Shown here in pieces: positions 30,126 to 40,441 of a stretch of 45,777 nt of DNA (the first letter of the stretch is position 1; every line of letters starts with the position of its first letter). The notes beneath the pieces were generated by a model. The model saw only the letters and a program-made list of their open reading frames with translations, was not told where the DNA came from and searched no databases. Made by a program: the position numbers and the translations under genes. This DNA is from a virus, in IMG/VR virus record IMGVR_UViG_3300030329_003373, positions 1-45,777 of that record. One strand, given 5' to 3'.

Positions 30126-33100
30126 TTATTCGTCAGAAACAAGTCCAGCTTTCTTTTCTGAGATTTTTGCAGCCTCAGAAATCCTTTTAGAAAGCCGTCT
30201 ATGTTCATCGAAAACATTGTAGTTATACTGTTTCAGTAGTCGAGTTTGGTTTAGCGCAAACCATTTCATCTGTTCTGCTAGACCATCGCCTACGCCTGGG
30301 TTTCTATATTTCCAGTCATTAATCGCTCTTGGGCCTGACACTGAAAGTACAGGTAGAATGTTCAATAGGGCAGAAGACAACTGAGAAGTGTAATGGCGCC
30401 CGCGCTCGTCAACTCCCACCTCTGCCCCGAGTTTGCCCAGCATTTCAGCTTTAGTTGGGTTCACATAAACAGGGGCACCAATCGAAATGCCTGTTCCATG
30501 TTGAATCCCTAAAACAGATTCAAACAATTCTCGATGGCCTGGGTACATCATTCCCGACAAACCTTCAGCCGATTTATAGAATAAGTCTCTAGCCGCTGCG
30601 TCTTCACCTTTTGCAGCCAGATAAGCAGCAGCCGGTAAAAGAGAAAGTTGAAAGCCCATGTTCATAATATCTAAAAGACCATTGGGAGTTCCGACCGATG
30701 CCCAATGGGTGTGCCTAAGTTTATCTCCGTACAGTTCTAGGCTCGCTTCCATATCTCCGCGATCGTAGTTTCGAATTCCCAACATCGGATAAAGTCCTTG
30801 CTTCATCCAATGTGGGTATAGTGCCCGAGCAGCCGCATTGATGTAGCCTTCCTCTTGCTGAATCTCTTCCATTGAACGAGATTCGGTAAGCTTAGGAAGT
30901 ATCTCTCTCTGCATACGGTGCATTACTCGCAACCGATTAAAGGCAGTTTTTCCAGTGCCCGCTGCTGTTAGGCCCTCTAAAGCAGGTTTAGTCAGGGGAT
31001 CTATAATACCTCTACTCAATTGAGAAGCTGTAAGACGGCCCCAACGAATGAAGGGAAGCGCCCGAAGAGAATATAGAAGTTCCGCTTCGGACATTCCATG
31101 TCGCCAATCATACAGAGCCTGTCGAGTTAAACGGGTTGCTTCATCAAGACTTCGACCATCATTTAAGTGGAGTAGCCAAGTGCCCGATCGTTGGCGTTGT
31201 TGAGTTGTTTGTATCCAATTTTCAATCCCTCTTTGCCACCAAGCAAAACCGATCGCTTCATCAGCGCCTTCTGCTTTGATTCGTTTGAAGAATGGGTCTT
31301 CATTAACGAGTTTTTGAGCGAGATCGATAACCTCTACGGATGCGCGAGTATCTAAAATACCATCCATAACGGCACGTTTTCGTAAGAAATCGTAACTGAC
31401 TAGGGGGCCATCTTTGCCGATTCTCAGTGCCCCAGGGCGTGATCGCCAAAAGTCATCGATATGGGGGTTCATTACAGTTTCGAGTAATGAGCGTAGCGGT
31501 GGCTTTCCTTTGATGGCTTTTGATGCACGGTTTTGTAGGTACGGCCCAAGGTGAGGAATAGATGTTGCGACATTCTGGAACAAGACTCTGTTCGCAAAAC
31601 CTATATCGACAGTAAACATATTTTGGAACCAGTCGCCTGCATGGTCTAGCCAGGGACGGCCCGCATTAGGAATACCATACCCACTCACAGCGTCAGTTCT
31701 CCAGACGGCTAGGTATTTTAAGAAAAGCTTTTTCAATATTTCAAAATCTAAGTCTCTTACTCTGGGTGGAGCCGCAGCCAAAGATTTGATGTACTTATCT
31801 AGACCTTTTTCTAGGTTCGTTCTAGCTAAATTCAGGGCGAATGTCGCTTCCCCGCTTGGGTCTGTTCCATATTGGATGATTTGCTTTGACGCTGTTTGTG
31901 CTTCGCTCAAACCTAGAGCGGCTTTTCGACTAACTTGAGTCTCATTCTCTAAGAATGAAACGCCCATCGCATAAATTGTATCAAACGCTTTCTCTGCGTC
32001 TTTTACATTAGTGTATTCGCCCGAAAGGACTTTATTTACATCATTCGCTTCATCGGCTGAAAGTAGTCCACCTGTAGTTTTTCTAGCTAAAATAGACAAC
32101 TCATCGTAGGTTGATGCGACGAGAAAAGATCGAGCGGCAAAAGCATGTACGCGGCCTGAACGGGGATCAACACTTAGGTTTGCTCCAACGTCCTCACCTT
32201 TTTTTGGCGGCAACCGGCCTTCTTGAACGTATTTAGTCGTAGAATTACGTTGAAGCTGCATAAACTCTTCGGCGGTTGAAGCTTTCTTCAAATTCTTAAT
32301 AGCTTCGCCGTATAGTTTAGAGGCCGTACCTTCAGAAACGGCTTTGCCGAAAGGGAGCCAAATACGGGATAGGCCGAGCAGAGCAGGGTTGTTTATTTCT
32401 GAGGCAAAATCTACCTTTTCGCTTTTATTGTATTTAAGCCTGGGAGTGTCATTCAGGATTGACCGTTTGGCTCTTTGAAAAATGGTCAGCGGTCCTACGT
32501 TTATGACGCTGCTTCTGCTGTTGGGCAGGAGAATTCGAGCGGTAGTATCCAAATATCTGTATGTCGCCTGGGCAACTGCGTTTTTACCTCTGCCCGCTTG
32601 ACGCAATACCAATTCATATTCTTCCCAGCCCGCTTCAAGGATATTGTCTCCTGCCCGAACAAGGTCTTGAATCTCTTTTCCAGCGGTACCTAGTTGCCGA
32701 AGCCAAGGGTCGAAAGTACGCAAAACCCTGCGAACAATGTCGGCAGAAACTTTGATGATGCCTTTCTTGTTAAGCGGGGTATAGGCGTTTGCGTCAGCGA
32801 GAATAGCTGCAAGTTTTTCAGTTTTGTACTTTGGATCTAAAACCTTTTCAGCTTTAGCTAAGACTTCTGCAAGATCGATTTGAAGGCGTTTAGCTTCGTC
32901 AATCGTTATTCCGATTGGGCGTTCAGCTTCAATAGCCCGAGCAAGGAGTTTACCGTCTTCACCTGTTCTCGTTAGGATATGCGCTACGGCTGTTTGCCCA
33001 AATGCTGCTTCCAACTTGGGCCGAAGCCCGCGTCCATCTAACAAAATACGAGTTGAATGGGCTTGGAGTTGTGCAGCTAAATCACCAGCGTCAAGACTTT

Positions 33101-36074
33101 TCAATTTAGATGCGCTGATGGAATTAGAGGCGCCCATCGGCATACCAGATGCCCGAAGAAGGTCGGCAAGTTTTTTTGTTTCAGGTGCAGTAGCTAACGC
33201 TAAATCATTTCGGACTGCGTATTCGATTAACGCTTGGATATTAGAGATTGCTGTCGGAGATTTAGATGCGGCTTCTGGAGCGTCAACTTTAGTTACAGTA
33301 AGTACACCGGGATTATTGGTAGAAACTTCTGCTGAAATCTTAAAGGCATCATCGTTTGCGTATTCGATATTAACGACACGGCTTTTTTTGCCTGTGGCTT
33401 CTGTCACCTTAATCGTAGCTGGATCGTATACATGATCACTTTCGCTGATTGCCCGAGTGAAAATGCTAGTGGCTTCTCCACTACGGGCGCCGAGTACGCC
33501 TGTCTTTGACCAAATCAAGCCTCGGTCTTTCGTTCCGCTTCGTAGGAATTCAGCAGAATCACGCAATTCTTTCGAGAATTCTACCGCGTTTTTTCTCCAC
33601 TGATTCGCAAGGACAGACCTGGCTAATTTACGCTCACTTTCTACAAACTTACCTACGGTACTTTCCGCTGCCCGAATGATTTGCTGAGATTCAGCGGGCG
33701 CTTTGAGCCCTTTAAGGGTTCTTCGAAGTTCCTTTCCAGCCTTGGGGTGGACAGCGACAAGGCGCCTCGACGCCCTACCTAGGTTGTTTTGGGCGTTAGA
33801 TAGTTGAACCCCATGTCGGAGAAGTAAACCTCTAAGTCGCTTTTCTTGTGCCCTCATTTCTTTAAGAACATCATTCCCTAAGAATTTCTCTCGGTTCTTT
33901 CCGGCCTTATTCGCAGTGGCTTTGATCCTTTTTCTGGTAGCTATATCCCACGCTTTTTGCTCGGGAGAGATATTTTTCCTTAGCTTACGGACCTCGGCAT
34001 GGGCTTTCTTTAATTTATCTTTTGCCTCTACTGAAGCATCGAGATTCTTAGCCTCTAGAGCCTCGTCGAGTTGTCTCTTTATTTGGCCGACAAAGTTTTT
34101 AGCTTCCCAAAATTCTCTTAACTCTTCGCTTTTATTGAGAGTTTTTTGAATATCGACAGCAAGGTCACTGCTCTCTTTTATTACACTTAAATGGTTAATC
34201 TTAGCTGCCTCTTGAGCCTTGATTTCACCTACCAACGTCTGAATAGTTTCAGCTATATTCTTATTGGTAGCTTGGGCGAGTCCCAAGACTTGAATTCGTT
34301 TATCGACGATTTTTAAGACATCATCGACAATATCTGGATTTTCAACGGCCTTACTGACCAACGCTTTGAGGTCGTCAATTTCAGCGCCTGCAAGATTTTC
34401 CTTCAAAGATTCGGTAGCTTTCGTAGCCGCTTCTTCGCGGGCAGTAAGCCTACTCGCATCTTCATCGATTTTTGTTATTGTTCTGCCCAGGGATAGGCGA
34501 ATCTTTGTAATAGCTGCGCTTACGCCGCTAACCTTTTCCATTTCGTTTAGTGCTTGGGCAAGGTTAGCATCAGGGTTTTGGGCGTATTCTTCTAAGGTAT
34601 TAGCAGCTTTTGTGATCTGCTTCGCTTCATAGTGTCTTACACCTTTAACTGTTCCTTTAGCGCCTAAAATTAGGGCCGCAGTGAATCCGTCAGGCTCAAT
34701 CATATAAGCGGCCATAGGCATCGCCATCGCGCCTAATGACATCAGCTTAAAATTCCCGTTCTCATCGATGAAAGTCGTCGCGTTCTTATAGACTTCTTGC
34801 TGCCGTTTTTCGTCGGCGCCTAGGGCCTTAGCCACAGATTTTGCAGCTAACCCTTGTGCGATCATGCCTTCTTCTAAAAAATTAGAGTGCTCCGTATACG
34901 CTCGAACCTCATCTTCTGGGGTGATTCCCAAGCGATCTGCAACTCCAGTGCCGGGAACACCGAGAGCGTAAAAAGCTGAAAGGATCGCGTCTATCGGACC
35001 TTCGGGTGGGTACCCAAGTTTTTCTCTCTGCTCCCTCATCAGTTTTAGTTTAGGAGCGGTCCAATCTAAAGGGCTGACGACACGAAACCAGTAATCGATA
35101 GGCCCTTCTTCAGCTAAACTTTTAGCCGTAGGGGACATGGCATCCCATATACCATCACCGGGAGCCCTGTTTTCAACAAATGTTTTTAGATTATGGAAAG
35201 ACTCTTTGCTTCTTTTCTTGATGTCAGCTTCGGTAATCTGGGGGTCAGTAAATGCCGTATTGTGGGCTCGAAGCGCGTGGGCTTGAATCTCATAAGCCGC
35301 TTGGTCTTTAGCCTCTTGAATGATGCCCTTAACGACTTTTGGGTCGCCCCGTTTTAGGTCGATTCCCTGGTCTTGGGCCAACTTCTTTGCCCAGGAATGG
35401 GTAAGAGCGTTGTAGATTTTAGGGACATTAATAGAAAGTTTACCCGTTCTTAGGTTCCGATTTAGGTGGACTCGAACAGTCTTATCTGGCCCAAGAGGTT
35501 TGGAAGCCAAGATCGCATGGTCAACAAAATCGGAGAGACTTTGCGGATCTAAAGCCTCTGCCTCTGGATAGGCTTCACGCGCAGACTCTAGAAGAGTGGT
35601 AGCCGCTTCAATCCGGTCTGTAGCAAGCGGAGATAACGCCCCTTTCTCTAATCGATCTATCATCATCTTAGAGAATTTAGGATTAGCGACCATGTTCTTC
35701 GCTATGGCGATGATCTTTTCGCGTTCACCCGGCTCAAAAGATGTATTGTCTTGGGCAGTAAGACGGATTCTTTTCGCAGCTTTTGGGCTTACGTTTCGAG
35801 CAAAAGTCGGAGGAATGTGGTCATAGTCTTCGGACTTTTTTTTAGGTTCCTTTACATCTTCTGGATCTTCCACCGAAATGCGAGTTTCAATCTCTTGAAG
35901 ATCGGACTCAAAATCGTACAATGCTTCGGGTTCTTCGGCCCTAGGGGGTCGAATCTGTCCTTGTCCAACCTTTTTTGCAGCAGACTCTGCAAGCTTACCA
36001 ATGTTAGCTGAGAAGTCTTCTGAGTATGGCTCTTGCGGATTCGCAAGAGATTCTTGGGTCAAGACTGGAGGCAT
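30126..36074 (-). CDS. Giant internal virion/ejection protein
   Basis: A 1982-residue protein, by far the largest gene. The N-terminal 120 residues are charged and low in complexity. The middle (about 500-900) is rich in Ala, Lys and Glu and mostly helical, with coiled-coil stretches. The C-terminal third contains WWQRGIENWIQTTQQ, HLNDGRSLDEATRLTRQAL and SLRALPFIRWGRLTASQL, a pattern recurrent in large polyvalent/internal proteins of podoviruses. I see no transglycosylase, peptidase or RNA polymerase motif. It is expected to be packed in the virion and ejected with the DNA, forming part of the periplasmic channel. Confidence 0.75.
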   Translation of the reverse strand: MPPVLTQESLANPQEPYSEDFSANIGKLAESAAKKVGQGQIRPPRAEEPEALYDFESDLQEIETRISVEDPEDVKEPKKKSEDYDHIPPTFARNVSPKAAKRIRLTAQDNTSFEPGEREKIIAIAKNMVANPKFSKMMIDRLEKGALSPLATDRIEAATTLLESAREAYPEAEALDPQSLSDFVDHAILASKPLGPDKTVRVHLNRNLRTGKLSINVPKIYNALTHSWAKKLAQDQGIDLKRGDPKVVKGIIQEAKDQAAYEIQAHALRAHNTAFTDPQITEADIKKRSKESFHNLKTFVENRAPGDGIWDAMSPTAKSLAEEGPIDYWFRVVSPLDWTAPKLKLMREQREKLGYPPEGPIDAILSAFYALGVPGTGVADRLGITPEDEVRAYTEHSNFLEEGMIAQGLAAKSVAKALGADEKRQQEVYKNATTFIDENGNFKLMSLGAMAMPMAAYMIEPDGFTAALILGAKGTVKGVRHYEAKQITKAANTLEEYAQNPDANLAQALNEMEKVSGVSAAITKIRLSLGRTITKIDEDASRLTAREEAATKATESLKENLAGAEIDDLKALVSKAVENPDIVDDVLKIVDKRIQVLGLAQATNKNIAETIQTLVGEIKAQEAAKINHLSVIKESSDLAVDIQKTLNKSEELREFWEAKNFVGQIKRQLDEALEAKNLDASVEAKDKLKKAHAEVRKLRKNISPEQKAWDIATRKRIKATANKAGKNREKFLGNDVLKEMRAQEKRLRGLLLRHGVQLSNAQNNLGRASRRLVAVHPKAGKELRRTLKGLKAPAESQQIIRAAESTVGKFVESERKLARSVLANQWRKNAVEFSKELRDSAEFLRSGTKDRGLIWSKTGVLGARSGEATSIFTRAISESDHVYDPATIKVTEATGKKSRVVNIEYANDDAFKISAEVSTNNPGVLTVTKVDAPEAASKSPTAISNIQALIEYAVRNDLALATAPETKKLADLLRASGMPMGASNSISASKLKSLDAGDLAAQLQAHSTRILLDGRGLRPKLEAAFGQTAVAHILTRTGEDGKLLARAIEAERPIGITIDEAKRLQIDLAEVLAKAEKVLDPKYKTEKLAAILADANAYTPLNKKGIIKVSADIVRRVLRTFDPWLRQLGTAGKEIQDLVRAGDNILEAGWEEYELVLRQAGRGKNAVAQATYRYLDTTARILLPNSRSSVINVGPLTIFQRAKRSILNDTPRLKYNKSEKVDFASEINNPALLGLSRIWLPFGKAVSEGTASKLYGEAIKNLKKASTAEEFMQLQRNSTTKYVQEGRLPPKKGEDVGANLSVDPRSGRVHAFAARSFLVASTYDELSILARKTTGGLLSADEANDVNKVLSGEYTNVKDAEKAFDTIYAMGVSFLENETQVSRKAALGLSEAQTASKQIIQYGTDPSGEATFALNLARTNLEKGLDKYIKSLAAAPPRVRDLDFEILKKLFLKYLAVWRTDAVSGYGIPNAGRPWLDHAGDWFQNMFTVDIGFANRVLFQNVATSIPHLGPYLQNRASKAIKGKPPLRSLLETVMNPHIDDFWRSRPGALRIGKDGPLVSYDFLRKRAVMDGILDTRASVEVIDLAQKLVNEDPFFKRIKAEGADEAIGFAWWQRGIENWIQTTQQRQRSGTWLLHLNDGRSLDEATRLTRQALYDWRHGMSEAELLYSLRALPFIRWGRLTASQLSRGIIDPLTKPALEGLTAAGTGKTAFNRLRVMHRMQREILPKLTESRSMEEIQQEEGYINAAARALYPHWMKQGLYPMLGIRNYDRGDMEASLELYGDKLRHTHWASVGTPNGLLDIMNMGFQLSLLPAAAYLAAKGEDAAARDLFYKSAEGLSGMMYPGHRELFESVLGIQHGTGISIGAPVYVNPTKAEMLGKLGAEVGVDERGRHYTSQLSSALLNILPVLSVSGPRAINDWKYRNPGVGDGLAEQMKWFALNQTRLLKQYNYNVFDEHRRLSKRISEAAKISEKKAGLVSDE

Positions 36075-37756
36075 TATCCTACCGCTGACCCTGCGCCCAT
36101 AAGCTGATCGAGAATGGCTTGGCTTCTACCTTTTGCTCGTTGATCAATAGACACTTGTGGTTGACCGCCCTCTGTGTCACCACTCACTAAACGAGAAGCC
36201 GAAGAAACGGGAGCCGAAGTATTAGTAGCTACAAGAGTTTCAGACTGTTCAGGCTGATCGCTTTCCGCAGAAACTTGAGCGCCTTCTCCAACTTTAATGT
36301 CTTTATCCTGAAACATAGTCTTATCGGGATCGATACCAGCGTCTTCTCGCGCTTCTCGACCAGTTTGGCGGATACTTTGTCCATATTCGCTATCTTCTCC
36401 CCGCCCCTCGGCACTTACGCGCAAAGCTTCTCGCTGCTTTTTCGTAGTACCAAATGTTTTAGCCAAAGGATTCAAGTCACTTTCATTCTCTAAGTTACGA
36501 GACATTCTAGAGGCAGCGGCTTGTCGACGTAATAGTGGCCTAGATTCATCAAACAACTGCCGAACAGCGTCGTCTTCTTGTCCCGCATTAAAGCCGCGAA
36601 GATCCATGTAGTCTTTGAACATTGGATTAGCGACGATTTGAGCGCGGGCGTATTGCCATTCATCCGTAAAACTGGGGTCTGCCAGCTTATCCATGAGTTC
36701 ATCTAGCTGCTTTATTTGATCCTCAAATGCCTGCGTTTTATCAGAAGGTACACCTTCTGGACCGTGGACCTCTGTTTTAAGAGTCTGAAATATCTGTTTG
36801 AATTTCTCGGCACCGTGGTTTGCGACACCGAGTTTCTTCATTTCATTCCCGATTTCAGTATCGAGTTCTGAATGTTCTTTTTCTAGGTCCAATCGCTGTT
36901 GAAGATTCGCCGCTTGCTCTTCACTTAATCTTTCAGTGGAAGTAAGGATAGATGCGTCAGTGGGGTCAGTTAAAGTCCCGGCTTTTTGCTGTTCCCTCAA
37001 CCCAGCGATTTGCCCAGAAATAGACGGTAAACCCCTTTCAACGTGCATTTTATCTAATTGGGCAAGAATAGCCTCTTCATTACCCGGCTGTAGATCGAGT
37101 AGTTTTGACATTTCTTGATTTAGAAATTCACTCATATTAGATGCAGTAGTCTTTGTTTCTATTTCGCGGACCGCATCTACTCCCGAAAATTGGGGCACTG
37201 TCGCATTTGCTCCGGTGCTGAGTGTCAGAGACTGTTGATAAGACCTCAACGCTTGTTGAGTCTTATCGTCTAACCTTTCTAGGCTGTACCGATCATCTAA
37301 ATCATCACGCTGTTTATCTACTTCGTTCCGGCGTTTAGCGAGTTCAGCTAACACTTTTCCTTGTGCGCCTATTCGGGCTGCGCCTACCGTGGCATTTCGT
37401 GATTGAATATCAGAGAAAATGTTCCTAGCAATCTCAGCTAACTTGTACGGATCATCAGACGCTTGGACTTGAGCCATGTGGCCCGCTAGCTTTTCTTTCA
37501 GCTTTGCAATCTCTACTTGAGCAGCAACATTACTTGAAGTTTTTAGTGCGACTGGCCCAGGCATCTTAGGGACAGGGCGCATCGAAAAAATCTCTTCTAC
37601 GCGTCTAGCACGTTGGCGATCTTTAAAAGCTGTTCTAGCCTGCTGTGTTTCCGGCAAAAGCCCAGCAATTGTGGGGTCGATTTTATCATCCCTACGCTCA
37701 GAACGGCGCTTGATTCGCTCTACCAAAGCCTTTTGTCTTTCTTCTTTTGTCGCCAT
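36074..37756 (-). CDS. Coiled-coil internal virion protein (560 aa)
   Basis: A 560-residue, strongly helical protein rich in Gln, Glu, Lys and Ala with predicted coiled coils over most of its length (about 60-400). The C-terminal 100 residues are Ser/Gly-rich and probably flexible. Size, composition and position between the small hydrophobic 247-residue protein and the giant one mirror the three-gene internal core set of T7-like phages. It overlaps or touches neighbours closely, indicating a common message. Confidence 0.7.
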   Translation of the reverse strand: MATKEERQKALVERIKRRSERRDDKIDPTIAGLLPETQQARTAFKDRQRARRVEEIFSMRPVPKMPGPVALKTSSNVAAQVEIAKLKEKLAGHMAQVQASDDPYKLAEIARNIFSDIQSRNATVGAARIGAQGKVLAELAKRRNEVDKQRDDLDDRYSLERLDDKTQQALRSYQQSLTLSTGANATVPQFSGVDAVREIETKTTASNMSEFLNQEMSKLLDLQPGNEEAILAQLDKMHVERGLPSISGQIAGLREQQKAGTLTDPTDASILTSTERLSEEQAANLQQRLDLEKEHSELDTEIGNEMKKLGVANHGAEKFKQIFQTLKTEVHGPEGVPSDKTQAFEDQIKQLDELMDKLADPSFTDEWQYARAQIVANPMFKDYMDLRGFNAGQEDDAVRQLFDESRPLLRRQAAASRMSRNLENESDLNPLAKTFGTTKKQREALRVSAEGRGEDSEYGQSIRQTGREAREDAGIDPDKTMFQDKDIKVGEGAQVSAESDQPEQSETLVATNTSAPVSSASRLVSGDTEGGQPQVSIDQRAKGRSQAILDQLMGAGSAVG

Positions 37757-37767
37757 GATTCACCTAA

Positions 37768-38511
37768 TTATGCAAAAGCTTTGGAAGCGCCTGCATCTGC
37801 CATAGAACTGACAGCGGCTGTTCCCATTTGTTGTATGGCGCCTGAACTAGTATCAACGCCGCCGAGAGCCGCTTGTGCCTGTTGACCTTTACGTGTTCTA
37901 GCTAAGTCCGCAGACATTCCGAGAAGTGCCAACCTCTGTTGCTCTCTCTGTCTAGCGGCTTCTTCTGCCATTCCAGTTTCTTGAGTAGCAATATCGGCAA
38001 TCGCTTCGGTTCCAGTTTGCGCTAACTGCTGTTGAAGGGCTTGTGCCCGAGCGTCAAACGCTGCGCCAGGAACGCCCCCACCACCGCCAGCAGCAAGCAA
38101 TTCTTGTTGAACGTCTCTTTGTTGAGCCTCTATCGCCGCTCCGATAGGCGTTGCGCCTCGGGCAATTCCGCGTTCGATCGAAGATGGATCTACTCCAGTA
38201 AGCATACTTGAAGCTTCTGCCGCTATTAGCTTTTCTGCTTCAGTTTCTTTCCCCACTTTCTTTGCGGCATCTTCAGCGATTTTCCTATTCTTCTTTGTTT
38301 TTACAGCGTCATTAGCTACAGCCGCCGCGCCCGCTGCCGCTATAGCAAGTGGGATAAGCCACAAAGCATTGATAAGGATTTCTGGATTAGTTTCTTGGAA
38401 AAACGAATCTAAAAAAACTAAAGTAAAAAGAACAAAACCGTGGATAAACTTTGGCGTAAACCCAAAAAGGAATTGAAACTCTTTCTTAGAAAACATTATT
38501 GATGGAAACAT
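37768..38511 (-). CDS. Hydrophobic, Ala/Gln-rich internal virion protein
   Basis: A 247-residue protein. The first 65 residues contain two hydrophobic stretches (about 20-35 and 47-66), the second ending in an AAAGAAAVA run. The rest is Ala/Gln/Glu-rich and helical with a glycine-run (AAGGGGGVPGAAF). The layout matches the smallest of the three core/ejection proteins of short-tailed phages, thought to form the outer-membrane part of the channel. The start at 38511 has AAAGGG upstream; a later start dropping the first hydrophobic segment is possible. Confidence 0.65.
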   Translation of the reverse strand: MFPSIMFSKKEFQFLFGFTPKFIHGFVLFTLVFLDSFFQETNPEILINALWLIPLAIAAAGAAAVANDAVKTKKNRKIAEDAAKKVGKETEAEKLIAAEASSMLTGVDPSSIERGIARGATPIGAAIEAQQRDVQQELLAAGGGGGVPGAAFDARAQALQQQLAQTGTEAIADIATQETGMAEEAARQREQQRLALLGMSADLARTRKGQQAQAALGGVDTSSGAIQQMGTAAVSSMADAGASKAFA

Positions 38512-38529
38512 AGAATCACCCTTTTAGCA

Positions 38530-39348
38530 TTATAGCGCATCATCGCTTGGATCACCGGTTCTAAGCCCGAGAGTATCTGGCCTCGGAGGACCGCCAACAC
38601 CTAAATTAAGAGAAGTGACAGTAGGGTCAGCGTTGGGGAAATATAAATATTTAAAATTACGAGTTCGGACTCTAGCTAAGTTAGCCGTAGAAAAAATGCC
38701 GATACTAAATCGGTACCATGTGTTCGGAGAGCACGTAATAATGTGGTGGCCCGACCACATTCGGTGACGGCCAGTGTGGAGTGCGGTGTCCCCTTTTTCG
38801 TGATCAATGCCCCAGGGGAAGTAATGCCTATGGCCAATTTCTTTTACTGGATTGTTATTGACAGCCCCCATTAGGCTGAGGAACGCTCTATTTTGGCTAT
38901 ATTGAGGCCCTGTAAGAACGTAACTTAGACTGTCGGGGTCCACACCGCGATCAAGGTCTGACTCGTATCCTATCTGCCAAGTTAAAATCAGTGCCCCTTT
39001 GTGGGGGATATATACCTCAATTCCCGCACCTGGAATAGCTTCGACTCTTCTCCAATCGTCTACTTCTTTTAGCATATAGAGTGCTTGACTGTTGTTGTGG
39101 TAATCCTCAATGGTGTAGTCTGAGTTTAAAGTAGACCCGACCATTTTTCCTCGAAACAATGCGCCTCTTCTAATCGCATTTAGAGGAATCGATTCTCCTT
39201 TTGGCCCGTAATCAACATTTTCATGGTCAAGATGCCCATTTATATTTTCTAAGCTTTTTCCTGAAATCGTACTTGGATCATAGATGTTTTCATCGATCTT
39301 TTCCGGCTGAGTCAAAGCGGAGTCTGCGTGTTGAAAATCTTGTTTCAT
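38530..39348 (-). CDS. Fibre-like structural protein C (272 aa)
   Basis: A 272-residue protein beginning with a short polar region that leads to LENINGHLDHENV, the same N-terminal element as in the two genes upstream. The rest is beta-rich with many aromatic residues. It probably attaches to the tail or head through the N-terminus and carries a globular end. Overlaps the upstream gene by four bases (ATGA). Confidence 0.65.
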   Translation of the reverse strand: MKQDFQHADSALTQPEKIDENIYDPSTISGKSLENINGHLDHENVDYGPKGESIPLNAIRRGALFRGKMVGSTLNSDYTIEDYHNNSQALYMLKEVDDWRRVEAIPGAGIEVYIPHKGALILTWQIGYESDLDRGVDPDSLSYVLTGPQYSQNRAFLSLMGAVNNNPVKEIGHRHYFPWGIDHEKGDTALHTGRHRMWSGHHIITCSPNTWYRFSIGIFSTANLARVRTRNFKYLYFPNADPTVTSLNLGVGGPPRPDTLGLRTGDPSDDAL

Positions 39349-40439
39349 TGAGCCCCCTTAAAAGCAATAACACTGAGTTTATTTTTTTGAAACGCAAACT
39401 CCCTTCTGTCTGGAGAGTGCGCTCCTATGAAGTGTTTCATTGTACCGTTAGTGCCTGCAATAGCTTTAGCCCTAACCCCATAAATTCTCATTACTCTAAT
39501 TTGAGTATCCGTAAAATCGGTGTACTCTTTTGCGATTCTTGCAGCCTCGGCTTGAGTTACTAGAGTGCGAATATTTACGGGCTGCGAGTGAGTCGGAACA
39601 CTGTGAAACGATTTACTATCCCATTTAATATTATGTTTACTCGCTAAACCGCCGTGAATCGTGGCGCCTGCGTCGTGTAACCACCTTTCAGAATGCTTAA
39701 TTGGAGCCCAAACACGATCCTCCATAGTAAGGGCGTCGTAGCCAAGCCAAATAGATAATTCGACTCCAACACCGTAGCCGCTTCCTGACATTAAAATCGA
39801 ATCAAAAAGAATCATTACAGCAGCCGCACAAGCCGAAAGTCCGGTTCCAGTATCAAATCCTACCCCAATTCTGATCGGGTAACTGAGCCCAATACTTGCG
39901 GGAAAATGGAAGTTTCCTCTTGGTAAAGTACGGAGCCTTCCATCATCATCAGTAAATTCAGCCGCTCCACTATACACTGGTCCGGCATCCATTCCCATAG
40001 GCTGATCGGCTGATATAACAACCCCATTATCGAGGCTATCGAGAGTCTCTCCAAACGACCATCCTGGGCCTGTTATAGTGCCAGCCGACACTTCGGTCAA
40101 TCCGTGAGCGCCCACACCGACTCCCCCATGAGCCTGATAATCAGAATATAGATCGCCTCTACTTGCATTAAAAAAGCTTTCTGCGCCGACTAAGCAACTT
40201 CCGTAATTAGGGATAGCCGTACCTGAGTCTATCCCAGTGTGGGTACCTTCCTGATCTAAATGCTGGTAATTGATAGACCCTTCAGCCATAGCGTCAGGGT
40301 ATAGCCCTTGATCACTTTCTGACGGAACCGCTGTCCTATTTAAATCTTCTTCCATTTTGTCAAACATTGATTGGAGGAAGATTGTACTGAATAGATTCCC
40401 TTCTTTTATTGGGGTAAACCGAAGTTTCCTGGTACCCAT
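39345..40439 (-). CDS. Fibre-like structural protein B (364 aa)
   Basis: A 364-residue protein. It starts MGTRKLRFTPIKEGNLFSTI and has the element GSINYQHLDQEGTHTG near residue 55, matching its neighbours. The body is Gly/Ser-rich and beta-rich. No enzymatic motif is visible. Confidence 0.65.
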   Translation of the reverse strand: MGTRKLRFTPIKEGNLFSTIFLQSMFDKMEEDLNRTAVPSESDQGLYPDAMAEGSINYQHLDQEGTHTGIDSGTAIPNYGSCLVGAESFFNASRGDLYSDYQAHGGVGVGAHGLTEVSAGTITGPGWSFGETLDSLDNGVVISADQPMGMDAGPVYSGAAEFTDDDGRLRTLPRGNFHFPASIGLSYPIRIGVGFDTGTGLSACAAAVMILFDSILMSGSGYGVGVELSIWLGYDALTMEDRVWAPIKHSERWLHDAGATIHGGLASKHNIKWDSKSFHSVPTHSQPVNIRTLVTQAEAARIAKEYTDFTDTQIRVMRIYGVRAKAIAGTNGTMKHFIGAHSPDRREFAFQKNKLSVIAFKGAQ

Positions 40440-40441
40440 AA

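Noticed and set aside
32475-36011. Rightward open frames opposite the giant virion gene
   Set aside because: They are complementary-frame shadows without ribosome sites, and their composition mirrors the leftward gene.
30126-36074. Virion RNA polymerase of N4 type, suggested by the size of the protein and the hairpin dyads
   Set aside because: No RNA polymerase motifs were seen in the translated sequence, and the length is well below that of N4 vRNAP.
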